From positions 1 through 35,631 of the forward strand of contig JAJZID010000005.1 of assembly GCA_021810705.1 (NCBI GenBank): 35,631 nucleotides of DNA, written 5' to 3'. This document shows positions 16,846 to 24,251 of the stretch, piece by piece (position 1 is the stretch's first letter; every line of letters starts with the position of its first letter). A model generated the notes under the pieces. That model did no database searches, had not been told where the DNA came from, and saw nothing but the letters and a program-made list of their open reading frames with translations. Position numbers and translations under genes: made by a program. The DNA comes from Actinomycetes bacterium (lineage in GTDB: Bacteria; Actinomycetota; Thermoleophilia; Solirubrobacterales; Solirubrobacteraceae).

Positions 16846-18209
16846 GCGGCCGGCGGGTCATCGTGATCGGTGGCGGTCTGGCCGGGATCACGGCGGCCCT
16901 GGACTGTGCCGCCGGCGGCGCGGAGGTGATCCTGCTAGAAGCCCGTGGCCGGCTCGGTGGTGCCGCCTACTCGTTTCAGCGTGGAGGCCTGGAGGTCGAC
17001 AATGGCCAGCACGTATTCCTGCGCTGCTGCACCGCATACCGGGAGCTGATTGGCCGTCTCGACGCCCAGGAGCTGGTCACGATGCAGCCGCGGCTCTCCG
17101 TCGCGGTACTGGCTCCCGGCGGGCGCCGTGGCTACCTGAGCCGGACGGGTCTGCCGGCGCCACTTCACCTGGCTGCGTCGCTGGCCCGCTACCCCTACGT
17201 CAGCTGGCGTGAGCGGCTGGCGCTCGCCTGGGCGATGCAGCGCCTGCGAGCGGTTGACATCAACGACCCGGAGGCCGACAGGATGCCGTTCGGTCGCTGG
17301 CTGGCCGCGCAGCGCCAGACCCCGAACGCCGTGGCGGCAATCTGGGAGCTGATCACGAGACCAACGCTGAATCTTGGGGTTGACGAGGCCTCGCTGGCCC
17401 AGGCGGCACAGGTCTTTCAGGTCGGGCTCCTGAGCGATGCTGCGGCCGGCGACATCGGCTGGGCGCTTGCACCGCTCTCTGAGATCCACGACCGGGCGGC
17501 GGCGCGTGCGCTGCAGCGAGCTGGCGTGCAGGTCCAGCTGCGTTCCGGTGCTCAGGCGATCAGTCCCGAGCCCGACGGTGGCTTTCTGGTGCGCGGGCGG
17601 GCGTTCGGAGAGCGCCACGCCGACGCCGTGGTTGTTGCGCTCGCACCGGACCGTGCGGCGCAGATCGTGCCGGCCGCGGCAGGTCTGCGAGATGGGTTTG
17701 CGGCAGCGCTCGGTAGCTCCGCCATCATCAACCTGCACGTTGTCTACGACCGCAAGGTGCTCGAGCAGCCGTTCGCCGCCACGGTTGGAACACCGCTTCA
17801 GTGGATATTCGACCGCACAGGCAGCTCCGGGCTACGCCAAGGCCAGTACCTGGCGGTGTCGCTGTCAGCCGCCGACGGCGAGCGTCACGACAGCGCCGCG
17901 GCGCTGCGCGCGCGCTACCTGCCGGAGCTCGCGGGCGTGCTGCCGGCGGCGCGCAGCGCGCAGGTGCGCGAGTTCTTCGTCACGCGGGAGCATGCGGCCA
18001 CCTTCCGTGCGGCGCCCGGGGTGCGCGCATGGCGGCCGGGTCCGCGCACGCGGCTGGAGGGGCTTCTGCTCGCGGGAGCGTGGACCGACACCGGCTGGCC
18101 TGCGACGATGGAAGGGGCTGTGCGCAGCGGCCAGGCGGCCGCCAGCATGGCGCTGGCAGGCTTGAGCGGTGCGCGGAGTGCGGTTGACCGAGCGAGCGTG
18201 CCGGCATGA
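16842..18209 (+). CDS. hpnE: Hydroxysqualene dehydroxylase HpnE
   Basis: 455-aa FAD-dependent amine oxidase/desaturase-like protein. The N-terminal dinucleotide-binding fold is VIVIGGGLAGITAALDCAAG with the acidic end VILLEARGRLGG; the C-terminal FAD motif region is LLLAGAWTDTGWPATMEGAV. It would reduce hydroxysqualene to squalene, completing the HpnCDE route. ATG 16842 overlaps the hpnD TGA (ATGA); the ORF-track start at 16632 lies inside hpnD. Its own stop overlaps the next ATG. Carotenoid desaturases have the same fold, but position and length fit HpnE. Confidence 0.93.
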   Translation: MSGRRVIVIGGGLAGITAALDCAAGGAEVILLEARGRLGGAAYSFQRGGLEVDNGQHVFLRCCTAYRELIGRLDAQELVTMQPRLSVAVLAPGGRRGYLSRTGLPAPLHLAASLARYPYVSWRERLALAWAMQRLRAVDINDPEADRMPFGRWLAAQRQTPNAVAAIWELITRPTLNLGVDEASLAQAAQVFQVGLLSDAAAGDIGWALAPLSEIHDRAAARALQRAGVQVQLRSGAQAISPEPDGGFLVRGRAFGERHADAVVVALAPDRAAQIVPAAAGLRDGFAAALGSSAIINLHVVYDRKVLEQPFAATVGTPLQWIFDRTGSSGLRQGQYLAVSLSAADGERHDSAAALRARYLPELAGVLPAARSAQVREFFVTREHAATFRAAPGVRAWRPGPRTRLEGLLLAGAWTDTGWPATMEGAVRSGQAAASMALAGLSGARSAVDRASVPA

Positions 18210-19852
18210 GTGGTGCCACCGACAACATGCTCGGCGGCGCGATGAGTGCGACGGTCGCAAACGGCCCTGAGCTTGGCCTGGCTGAGTCGGAACAGCCGTC
18301 ATATGACGGGCTCGTGGTGCTCGCGCCACTGGCCATCGAGGCTCGGGCGGTGCGCAGCGGCGCCCCGTGGGCGGATGTGCGCCGGATCGGGATGGGTCCG
18401 CGGCGCGCCGCCCGTTCGGCACGCCGCTGGGCTGCCGGTGGAGACCGGCCGATGCTGATCGCCGGCTTCTGCGGGGCGCTTGACCCGGGCCTCGAGCCGG
18501 GTGACATCGTGCTGGCCAGTGAGCTGCGCGGACCGACCGGCACCACCAGCTGCGAAGACCCTGCGATCCTCGCCGGCGTGCTGCGCCGCGGCGGTCTGCG
18601 GGTGCACATCGGCCCGGTCGCCTCCAGCCAGCGCCTGGTCGTCGGCGAGCGGCGCCAGACGCTCTATCAAAGCGGCTCGCTGGCGGTTGACATGGAGTCT
18701 GCGTGGCTTGCTCCCACGCACCGGCGCCGGCCGCTAGTCACGCTGCGGGTGGTGCTCGACACCGCCAGCCACGAGCTGCGCCGGCCGCTGCAGACGGTTG
18801 TGGGTGCAGCGGTCGCATATCGGGCGCTCCGTCGTGCGTGCTCGCTCATTGAGGAATGGGCACAGGCGCTCGGTGCGCGCGAGCTGCTGCTCGCCTCACC
18901 GCGCGCATCATGTGCCGGCGTTGAGCGCGCCGTGGAGATCGTGGAGCGGGTGCTGGCCGACCGCGGCGCGCCCGTCTACGTGCGCAAGCAGATCGTCCAC
19001 AACGCGCACGTCGTGCGCTCACTGCAGGAGCGTGGCGTGATCTTTGTCGACGAGCTCGACCAGGTGCCCGCCGGCCAGACGGTGATCTTCTCCGCCCACG
19101 GCGTTTCGCCCGCGGTCCGCTCGCAGGCCCGTGAGCGCGGGCTGGAGGTCATCGACGCGACCTGCCCGCTGGTTGCCAAGGTTCACGCCGAGGCACGACG
19201 CTTCGCCGCGGCCGGGTTCGACATCGTGCTCGTGGGCCACGAGGGTCATGAGGAGGTCGAGGGCACCTTCGGTGAGGCGCCCGGGCACATCACGGTCGTG
19301 GCCAGTGAGGCCGAGGCGGCGTCGGTCACGGTCAGGGATCCGGCGCGCGTGGCGTACCTGAGCCAGACGACGCTGGCGGTCGATGAGACCGAGCAGGTTG
19401 TCGGAGTGCTGCGCGAGCGCTTTCCGGGTGTGGTCGGCCCCGTGTCAAGCGACATTTGCTACGCGACCCAGAACCGCCAGGATGCCGTCCGGGCACTCGC
19501 CCGCGACTGCGACGTGATTCTCGTCGTCGGCTCTCAGAACTCGTCGAACTCGCGCCGGCTGGTGGAGGTTGCTCAGCGTGCCGGCTGTCGGGCGCTGCTG
19601 ATCGATGAGCCGACCCAGATCCCGCCCGAGTTGCTGCGAGGAGCCCGCCGCATCGGCCTGACCGCCGGGGCGTCAGCGCCCGAGGATCTCGTCGCGCAGG
19701 TGATCAGCGCGATCAGCGGTTTGGGCGAGGTCGAGCTCGGCGAGCGCAGCGTCGCGACCGAAAGCGTGCAATTCAAGCTGCCGGCCGAGCTGCGGGGCCG
19801 GTCTCGGGCGCCCCTATCATCGGAGCGGTCGAGCACTCAAGGAGGACTCTGA
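18206..19852 (+). CDS. ispH: HpnG-like nucleosidase fused to IspH (HMBPP reductase)
   Basis: 548-aa two-domain protein. Residues about 33-210 are a purine nucleosidase/phosphorylase-type domain (GFCGALDPGLEPGD, then VDMESAW at 161-167, matching the MTAN-family DMEGA-type motif). In hopanoid loci this is HpnG, which removes adenine from adenosylhopane. Residues about 224-515 are a complete IspH: cluster cysteines Cys236 (RASCAG), Cys320 (DATCPL) and Cys418 (DICYAT), His265, His298 and His348, the catalytic Glu in GHEEVEGT, SSN in SQNSSNSRRL and a late Ser in AGASAPE. IspH makes IPP/DMAPP in the MEP pathway. There is no stop or frame change between domains. ATG 18206 overlaps the hpnE stop; internal ATGs at 18227 and 18242 would trim an unconserved leader. 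Confidence 0.93.
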   Translation: MSGATDNMLGGAMSATVANGPELGLAESEQPSYDGLVVLAPLAIEARAVRSGAPWADVRRIGMGPRRAARSARRWAAGGDRPMLIAGFCGALDPGLEPGDIVLASELRGPTGTTSCEDPAILAGVLRRGGLRVHIGPVASSQRLVVGERRQTLYQSGSLAVDMESAWLAPTHRRRPLVTLRVVLDTASHELRRPLQTVVGAAVAYRALRRACSLIEEWAQALGARELLLASPRASCAGVERAVEIVERVLADRGAPVYVRKQIVHNAHVVRSLQERGVIFVDELDQVPAGQTVIFSAHGVSPAVRSQARERGLEVIDATCPLVAKVHAEARRFAAAGFDIVLVGHEGHEEVEGTFGEAPGHITVVASEAEAASVTVRDPARVAYLSQTTLAVDETEQVVGVLRERFPGVVGPVSSDICYATQNRQDAVRALARDCDVILVVGSQNSSNSRRLVEVAQRAGCRALLIDEPTQIPPELLRGARRIGLTAGASAPEDLVAQVISAISGLGEVELGERSVATESVQFKLPAELRGRSRAPLSSERSSTQGGL

Positions 19853-19853
19853 A

Positions 19854-20858
19854 ATGGCGGTACCGATGAGGCAGGCGGCGCGGATGGGCGCCTACCTGTT
19901 GAAGCAACGCTTGGCGGGCAACGAGCGCTACCCGCTGATCGTCGAGCTGGAGCCGCTCTTTCAGTGCAACCTGGCGTGTGAGGGGTGCGGCAAGATCCAG
20001 CATCCAGAGCATGAGCTGCGGCGCAGGATGCCCGTGGCCCAGGCGGTCGGGGCGATTGAGGAGTGCGGCGCGCCGATGGTCTCAATCGCGGGTGGCGAGC
20101 CGCTCATCCACCCCGAGATCGACGAGATCGTTCGTCAGCTGGTCAAACGCAAGAAGTTCGTGTACCTGTGCACCAACGGCCTGCTGCTCGAGAAGAAGCT
20201 CGACCGGTTCACCCCGTCGCCATATTTCGCCTGGGCGGTTCACATCGACGGCCTGCGTGAACGTCACGACGAGTCGGTCGCGCGTGAGGGTGTGTTCGAC
20301 AAGGCTGTGGCGGCGATCAAGGTGGCCAAGGCCAAGGGCTTCCGGGTGACCACCAACACCACCTTCTTCACCCACGATTCGCCCGAGACGGTGCGCTCGG
20401 TGCTCGACTTCCTCAACGACGAGCTCGAGGTCGATCAGATGATGATCTCGCCTGCCTACGCCTACGAGAAGGCTCCCGATCAGGAGCACTTCCTCGGCGT
20501 GCGCCAGACGCGTGAGCTGTTTCGGGCGGCCTTTGCCGACGGTCGGCGCAAGCGCTGGCGCCTGAACCACTCGCCGCTGTTCCTGGACTTCCTGGAGGGC
20601 AAGGCCGACTACGAGTGCACCCCGTGGGGGATCCCGAGCTACTCGCTGTTCGGCTGGCAGCGACCGTGCTACCTGATGGGTGACGGCTACACCGCCACCT
20701 ACAAGGAGCTGCTTGAGACGACCGACTGGGACAGCTACGGGCGCGGCAACGACCCGCGCTGCGAAAACTGCATGGCGCACTGCGGCTACGAGCCGACCGC
20801 TGTCCTGGCCTCGACGCGGTCTGTCAGACAGTCGCTCAGAGCGTTGCTCCAGTCCTAG
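19854..20858 (+). CDS. hpnH: Adenosylhopane synthase HpnH (radical SAM)
   Basis: 334-aa radical SAM enzyme adding a 5'-deoxyadenosyl group to hopene. The [4Fe-4S] motif is CNLACEGC (Cys38, Cys42, Cys45, CX3CX2C), followed by SIAGGEPLIHPEID (the GGEP SAM-binding motif) and a cysteine-bearing C-terminus RCENCMAHCGYEPTAV typical of HpnH. It has its own strong AAGGAGG (19839-19845) 8 nt before the ATG, unlike the overlapping genes upstream. It starts 1 bp after the HpnG-IspH stop, so it is in the same operon but independently initiated, perhaps to raise its level. It ends 4 bp from the convergent LapA gene with no obvious terminator. Confidence 0.97.
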   Translation: MAVPMRQAARMGAYLLKQRLAGNERYPLIVELEPLFQCNLACEGCGKIQHPEHELRRRMPVAQAVGAIEECGAPMVSIAGGEPLIHPEIDEIVRQLVKRKKFVYLCTNGLLLEKKLDRFTPSPYFAWAVHIDGLRERHDESVAREGVFDKAVAAIKVAKAKGFRVTTNTTFFTHDSPETVRSVLDFLNDELEVDQMMISPAYAYEKAPDQEHFLGVRQTRELFRAAFADGRRKRWRLNHSPLFLDFLEGKADYECTPWGIPSYSLFGWQRPCYLMGDGYTATYKELLETTDWDSYGRGNDPRCENCMAHCGYEPTAVLASTRSVRQSLRALLQS

Positions 20859-20862
20859 CCAA

Positions 20863-21192
20863 TCAGCGTCCGAGGCGGCGCACCTCGGCGCGCAGCTGCA
20901 GGATGCGCGCGCTGCCCGCCAGGAGCGCCACGGCGGCGCCCACAAGCGCCGCGATCAGCAGCGCGAGCGCCAGCGAGATGCGTGCGTGTGCACCGAGGAA
21001 CGAGACCTTCACACTGCCCGAGTTCTCGGCCACGAACACGACCAGCAGCGCCAGGAACACGACCGCGAGAAGCATGGCCACCCACACGCGACCGACATTG
21101 GTCGGCCGGGCAGACCGAGCCCGCGGGGGCCGCTCCTCTCCCGCTGGCGGCGGCTGGGCGTCGGCTGGGTCCTGAGATGCTGGTGCAGCCAT
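20863..21192 (-). CDS. LapA-domain (DUF1049) membrane protein
   Basis: 109-aa protein with a Pro/Arg-rich cytoplasmic N-terminus (about 30 residues) and two hydrophobic helices, VWVAMLLAVVFLALLVVFVAEN and ISLALALLIAALVGAAVALLAG. These flank the FVAENSGSVKVSFLG loop that marks the LapA (DUF1049) family. A short charged C-terminal helix follows (ILQLRAEVRRLGR). In proteobacteria LapA relatives help with lipopolysaccharide assembly; in Actinobacteria the role is unknown. The ATG 21192 has no Shine-Dalgarno but a TAAGAT box exactly 6 nt upstream. Convergent with hpnH, 4 bp apart. Confidence 0.85.
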   Translation of the reverse strand: MAAPASQDPADAQPPPAGEERPPRARSARPTNVGRVWVAMLLAVVFLALLVVFVAENSGSVKVSFLGAHARISLALALLIAALVGAAVALLAGSARILQLRAEVRRLGR

Positions 21193-21198
21193 GGCGCG

Positions 21199-21226
21199 AT
21201 CTTACCCGCGGGATCCGCCGGTGCAA
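21199..21226 (-). promoter_or_regulatory. Leaderless promoter of the LapA-domain gene
   Basis: On the - strand TTGCAC (21221-21226), 16 bp, TAAGAT (21199-21204), 6 nt, ATG 21192. The -10 position predicts transcription starting at the A of the start codon. Confidence 0.5.
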
Positions 21227-21251
21227 ACGGGCGCGGACCGCGGCGGCTCGG

Positions 21252-21614
21252 TCAGTAGTTCCCGGAGATCAGGTTCCAGGCGCGGTGAAGGCGCCCTTGG
21301 CGCAGCTCAGCCTGGGTCGCGGCCGGGTCGGCGTGCATCACCGCCGGGTTCTTGGTTGGCTTCGGCAAGCTGGCACAAGCCGCAGCGTCGAGGTTCAGCT
21401 CCACTCCACGCTCATAGATCCGCTCCACCTGCTCGGCGTCGACAAAGCGGTGATCCTCGCCGAAGGCGTGCTCGCCAATCACGATGCCCTCGAAGAGATC
21501 TTCGTCCTCAGCTGCAAGGACGTGGGTCACCTTGCCGATCTGCTCGCCGTCGGAGCTGAACACCGGCGTGCCGGCTGCCAGCACCTCGTAGGACACAGCT
21601 GCGCCTAGATCCAT
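21252..21614 (-). CDS. PRC-barrel domain protein
   Basis: 120-aa protein. The PRC-barrel fold is suggested by VSYEVLAAGTPVFSSDGEQI and GKVTHVLAAEDEDLFEGIVI, followed by a helical tail ending QGRLHRAWNLISGNY. PRC-barrel proteins bind RNA or protein partners and are often stress-related in Actinobacteria; the function here is not known. The ORF track starts at 21758, but that extension runs into the opposite gene and is Pro/Arg-rich. ATG 21614 starts directly at the domain and has TATGCT (21623-21628, - strand) 8 nt upstream with no Shine-Dalgarno. Confidence 0.78.
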   Translation of the reverse strand: MDLGAAVSYEVLAAGTPVFSSDGEQIGKVTHVLAAEDEDLFEGIVIGEHAFGEDHRFVDAEQVERIYERGVELNLDAAACASLPKPTKNPAVMHADPAATQAELRQGRLHRAWNLISGNY

Positions 21615-21658
21615 AGGGCATGAGCATAGAAGAACGCCGGCGGCTAGGCGCCGCGTCA

Positions 21659-21664
21659 TATGCT
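21659..21664 (+). promoter_or_regulatory. Leaderless -10 box of the GH114 gene
   Basis: TATGCT, then six bases, then GTG 21671. Spacing predicts a transcript starting on the GTG. The same hexamer, TATGCT, lies on the opposite strand at 21623-21628 before the PRC-barrel gene, so the divergent pair may be controlled together. Confidence 0.45.
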
Positions 21665-21670
21665 GACGGC

Positions 21671-22597
21671 GTGTCTGTGCGTCTGTGCGGATCTCTGCTC
21701 GGCGCGGCGGTTGCGCTGGCGCTTCTCCCGGCGGTTGCGCTGGCACGCTGGCGACCACCGCAACACCTCACCTGGTACATGCAGTTCACCGGGCGGATCA
21801 ACTACGGCGAGCCGGTCGACGCCTACGATCTGGACGGCTTCGACACCACGGCCGCGCGGGTGCGCGCTCTGCACGCGGCCGGCAAGCGGGTGATCTGCTA
21901 CATCGACGTGGGCACCTGGGAGAACTGGCGCCCTGATGCGCACGACTTCCCGCGCTCGGTACTGGGGCGCGGTGACGGCTGGCCTGGCGAGCGCTGGCTT
22001 GACATCCGAGCGCTGCGCGTGCTCGAGCCGATCATGACCAGGCGCTTTGAAATGTGCCGGCGCAAGGGCTTTGACGCCGTTGACCCCGACAACATCAACG
22101 GCTTTCGCAACAACACGGGCTTTCCGCTGACGGCCCGTGAGCAGCTGCGCTACGACGAGTGGGTCGCGCGCGAGGTCCACGCGCTCGGCATGGCTGTGTT
22201 TGAGAAAAACGATCTGACCCAGGCAAGGCAGCTGGAGCCCTACTTTGATGGCGTCGTCGACGAGCAGTGCAACCAGTACCACGAGTGCGGCATGTTGCGG
22301 CCCTACCGGCACGCCGGCAAGCCGGTCATGGACATCGAGTACAGCCTGTCAACCAGCCGCTTCTGCGCCGCCGATGACGCGGCCGGGATCATGGGCGCGC
22401 GGCTCAACCTGGCGCTCAACGGCGCGCGTTTTGAGCCGTGCTGGGCGCAGGCACGGGTGGCCCAGGCGAGTGCGGGCGGGCGGCGCCTGCGTGGCGCCGC
22501 CCGCCCCCAGCTCACGGCAGCAGCGCCGGGTTGGCGTTCTGCGCCAGCGCAAGCGCCTGAGCTGGGAACCACTGGCCGGCCGGCGGGTCGGCCATAA
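21671..22597 (+). CDS. Secreted GH114-type (endo-alpha-1,4-polygalactosaminidase-like) glycosidase
   Basis: About 308 aa. From GTG 21671 the protein begins VSVRLCGSLLGAAVALALL and continues to an ALA|R-type cleavage site, a standard signal peptide. The mature part is a TIM-barrel of the GH114/TM1410 family: WYMQFTGRINYGEPVDAYDL, KRVICYIDVGTWENWRPD, FDAVDPDNINGF, VFEKNDLTQ, DGVVDEQCNQY and PVMDIEYS. Family members cut alpha-1,4-galactosamine polymers of fungal or biofilm matrices. The ORF-track ATG 21620 would leave 5 bp to the divergent PRC gene and lengthen the signal peptide, so I prefer 21671. Oddity: after RFEPCWAQ the frame runs on for about 50 low-complexity residues through a strong hairpin and into the 3' end of the convergent GH6 gene. 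Confidence 0.82.
   Translation: MSVRLCGSLLGAAVALALLPAVALARWRPPQHLTWYMQFTGRINYGEPVDAYDLDGFDTTAARVRALHAAGKRVICYIDVGTWENWRPDAHDFPRSVLGRGDGWPGERWLDIRALRVLEPIMTRRFEMCRRKGFDAVDPDNINGFRNNTGFPLTAREQLRYDEWVAREVHALGMAVFEKNDLTQARQLEPYFDGVVDEQCNQYHECGMLRPYRHAGKPVMDIEYSLSTSRFCAADDAAGIMGARLNLALNGARFEPCWAQARVAQASAGGRRLRGAARPQLTAAAPGWRSAPAQAPELGTTGRPAGRP
22474..22506. terminator. Perfect 14-bp hairpin between GH114 and GH6
   Basis: GGGCGGGCGGCGCC (22474-22487), a 5-nt loop TGCGT, then GGCGCCGCCCGCCC (22493-22506), a perfect inverted repeat. It lies 5 bp after the end of GH6 on the - strand, where a terminator is expected, but inside the GH114 reading frame on the + strand. No T-run follows on either side. 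Confidence 0.65.
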
Positions 22598-24152
22598 CCG
22601 CACCGGTCTGAAGGCTCCAGAGCGGATCAAACGTCGTCCAGTCCGAGCTCGTGCTCGTCGGCCAACCGGCGATCGGCGGGGTGTCGCCACCGCCGGCGCC
22701 GGCAGCCGTGTAGTCCTGCCAGGCGCGCACGCCGCCGGCCGCGTCGCACTGGCCGTCAGACTGGCCCGGCGTCTTGACCCACAGGTAGGCGTCGAGCAGC
22801 GCCGGCGTGCCGGCTGGTAGGTAGCCGTCCAGCGAGCTGAGCACCGTCGAGGTGTCCGTGGTCGGCTGGGTGCCCAGCCCCGTGCCGGGAGGGTTGCACC
22901 AGTTGCCCGACTGCAGCGTGGAGATCACGCTCGCGGGCTGGTTGTAGGGCGCGGCCGCGTAGGTCTGCATGCTGTTTGGCCCCAGGCCGTCACGGCTGGT
23001 GTCGACCACGAAGTGGGTGGTCGGAACCGTGGTGCCAAGCATCGAGGCGTAGCGAGAGTCGATGCCCGCGGTGTTGAGAGAGGCTTCGGTCTGCGACTCG
23101 CTCCACACGCCGAAGGGGCTCATCGCGACTCCGCTCCAGTCGTTGGCCGGTCCGCCGTTCCAGTACTGGTTCGGGCAGCTATTGAACGCACCCTGCGGGT
23201 TGTTGTCGGCCGAGGTCAGGCTTGCCGTGTATCCGAGCGCCGAGCTCTGGGTCTCACCCTGCAGTTGGGTCGCGTACGCGATGCACTCAGAGACCCAGGT
23301 GCCGTAGTAGTCGCTGTTGGTCGCGTACTGGTAGTTGGAGACGTTCAGGAAGAATCCCTGCGCCTGCTGGACGTCGGCGGCGACCAGCACCTCGGCGATG
23401 TTGCCCACCGTCTGCCAGGCGCTGTTGCCGGCGTCGATGTAGAGGCTGATGTTGGGGTCGGATTCGAGCGTCTTGACGCCGTAGGCAACGTCGTCGATGC
23501 GGGTCTGGTTGGTGATGTCAGGGAATGCGCTGTTGTAGGCGCTGCCGCAGTATCCGGGCAGGTTGGCCAGCGCGTCCGGTTCGAGCAGAACCACCGCCTT
23601 GGCGTTGCCGAGCGCCGCCTTGATCGAGTCGATCCAGGACTCATAGGCCGCATCGGACGGTGCACCGCCGGCCGAGTACTGGGAGCAATCGCGGCCGGGG
23701 ATGTTGTAGGCCACAAAGACCGGGACCGCGTGCTGTTGGCTGGCGCGGACCAGTGCCGTGTGAACCTGGCGCATCACGTCCTGGCCGGCCTGCATAGTGC
23801 CGACCGCTCCGCGGGCAGACTGGGCGGCGGTTTCGCCGTCAAGCCAGACGGCTGACGGAACCATCTCCATCTCCGCGAGCAGGCGCGCGTTCTGGGGCTG
23901 GCCGGCGGCAATCAGATGACCGATCTGCTGCAGCGAGCCGGCCGCCGGGGGTGGCACGTAGAAGCGGGTGTTAGGGGCCAGCGTGTGGCCGCCTGTGTCG
24001 GCGTTGTAGGGGCCGCCCAGGTGCGGCGTCCGAGCCGCTGCGGTCCCGGTGGCGACGCCGAGTGCCAGCATCGTTACCGCGGTTGCGCCGAGCGCCGTCC
24101 AGGCGCCGCGCGAGCGTAGCCGGAGCTTCGCTCCGTGCCTGCTTGGGTGCAT
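22512..24152 (-). CDS. Secreted glycoside hydrolase family 6 cellulase
   Basis: 546-aa secreted GH6 enzyme hydrolysing beta-1,4-glucan. A Lys/Arg-rich N-terminus and hydrophobic core (TALGATAVTMLALGVATG) with TAAARTP form the signal peptide. The catalytic domain shows VPVFVAYNIPGRDCSQYSAG (GH6 signature 1), LLEPDALANLPGYC (the conserved Asp acid), NVSNYQ, FVVDTSRDGLGP and LLDAYLWVKTPGQSDGQCD with the downstream base region. The start is ATG 24152 with GAGGAGAG just upstream; the ORF-track 24182 lies in the operator region. No carbohydrate-binding module is visible. It is preceded by a clear promoter and TTCCGGAA repeats and by a LacI regulator gene, which is very likely its controller. Confidence 0.95.
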   Translation of the reverse strand: MHPSRHGAKLRLRSRGAWTALGATAVTMLALGVATGTAAARTPHLGGPYNADTGGHTLAPNTRFYVPPPAAGSLQQIGHLIAAGQPQNARLLAEMEMVPSAVWLDGETAAQSARGAVGTMQAGQDVMRQVHTALVRASQQHAVPVFVAYNIPGRDCSQYSAGGAPSDAAYESWIDSIKAALGNAKAVVLLEPDALANLPGYCGSAYNSAFPDITNQTRIDDVAYGVKTLESDPNISLYIDAGNSAWQTVGNIAEVLVAADVQQAQGFFLNVSNYQYATNSDYYGTWVSECIAYATQLQGETQSSALGYTASLTSADNNPQGAFNSCPNQYWNGGPANDWSGVAMSPFGVWSESQTEASLNTAGIDSRYASMLGTTVPTTHFVVDTSRDGLGPNSMQTYAAAPYNQPASVISTLQSGNWCNPPGTGLGTQPTTDTSTVLSSLDGYLPAGTPALLDAYLWVKTPGQSDGQCDAAGGVRAWQDYTAAGAGGGDTPPIAGWPTSTSSDWTTFDPLWSLQTGAVMADPPAGQWFPAQALALAQNANPALLP

Positions 24153-24170
24153 GTTCTCTCCTCGAGACTG

Positions 24171-24200
24171 GTTCCGGAACATTCCGGAAGGGTTCCGGAC
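24171..24200 (-). promoter_or_regulatory. Triple TTCCGGAA operator-like repeats upstream of GH6
   Basis: TTCCGGAA at 24172-24179, TTCCGGAA at 24182-24189 and TTCCGGAC at 24193-24200, spaced 10 and 11 bp, so on the same face of the helix. The first sits in a perfect palindrome GTTCCGGAAC. They cover the predicted transcription start and leader, a classic repressor site; the adjacent LacI protein is the obvious candidate. Confidence 0.7.
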
Positions 24201-24203
24201 GCA

Positions 24204-24233
24204 ATCCTACGCACAACGTCTGGCCCCTGTCAA
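24204..24233 (-). promoter_or_regulatory. GH6 promoter (TTGACA-N18-TAGGAT)
   Basis: On the - strand a consensus -35 TTGACA (24228-24233) and -10 TAGGAT (24204-24209), 18 bp apart, just after the LacI gene stop. The predicted start near 24197 falls within the TTCCGGAA repeats. Confidence 0.75.
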
Positions 24234-24251
24234 CGGAGCCTCGAGTCGATC

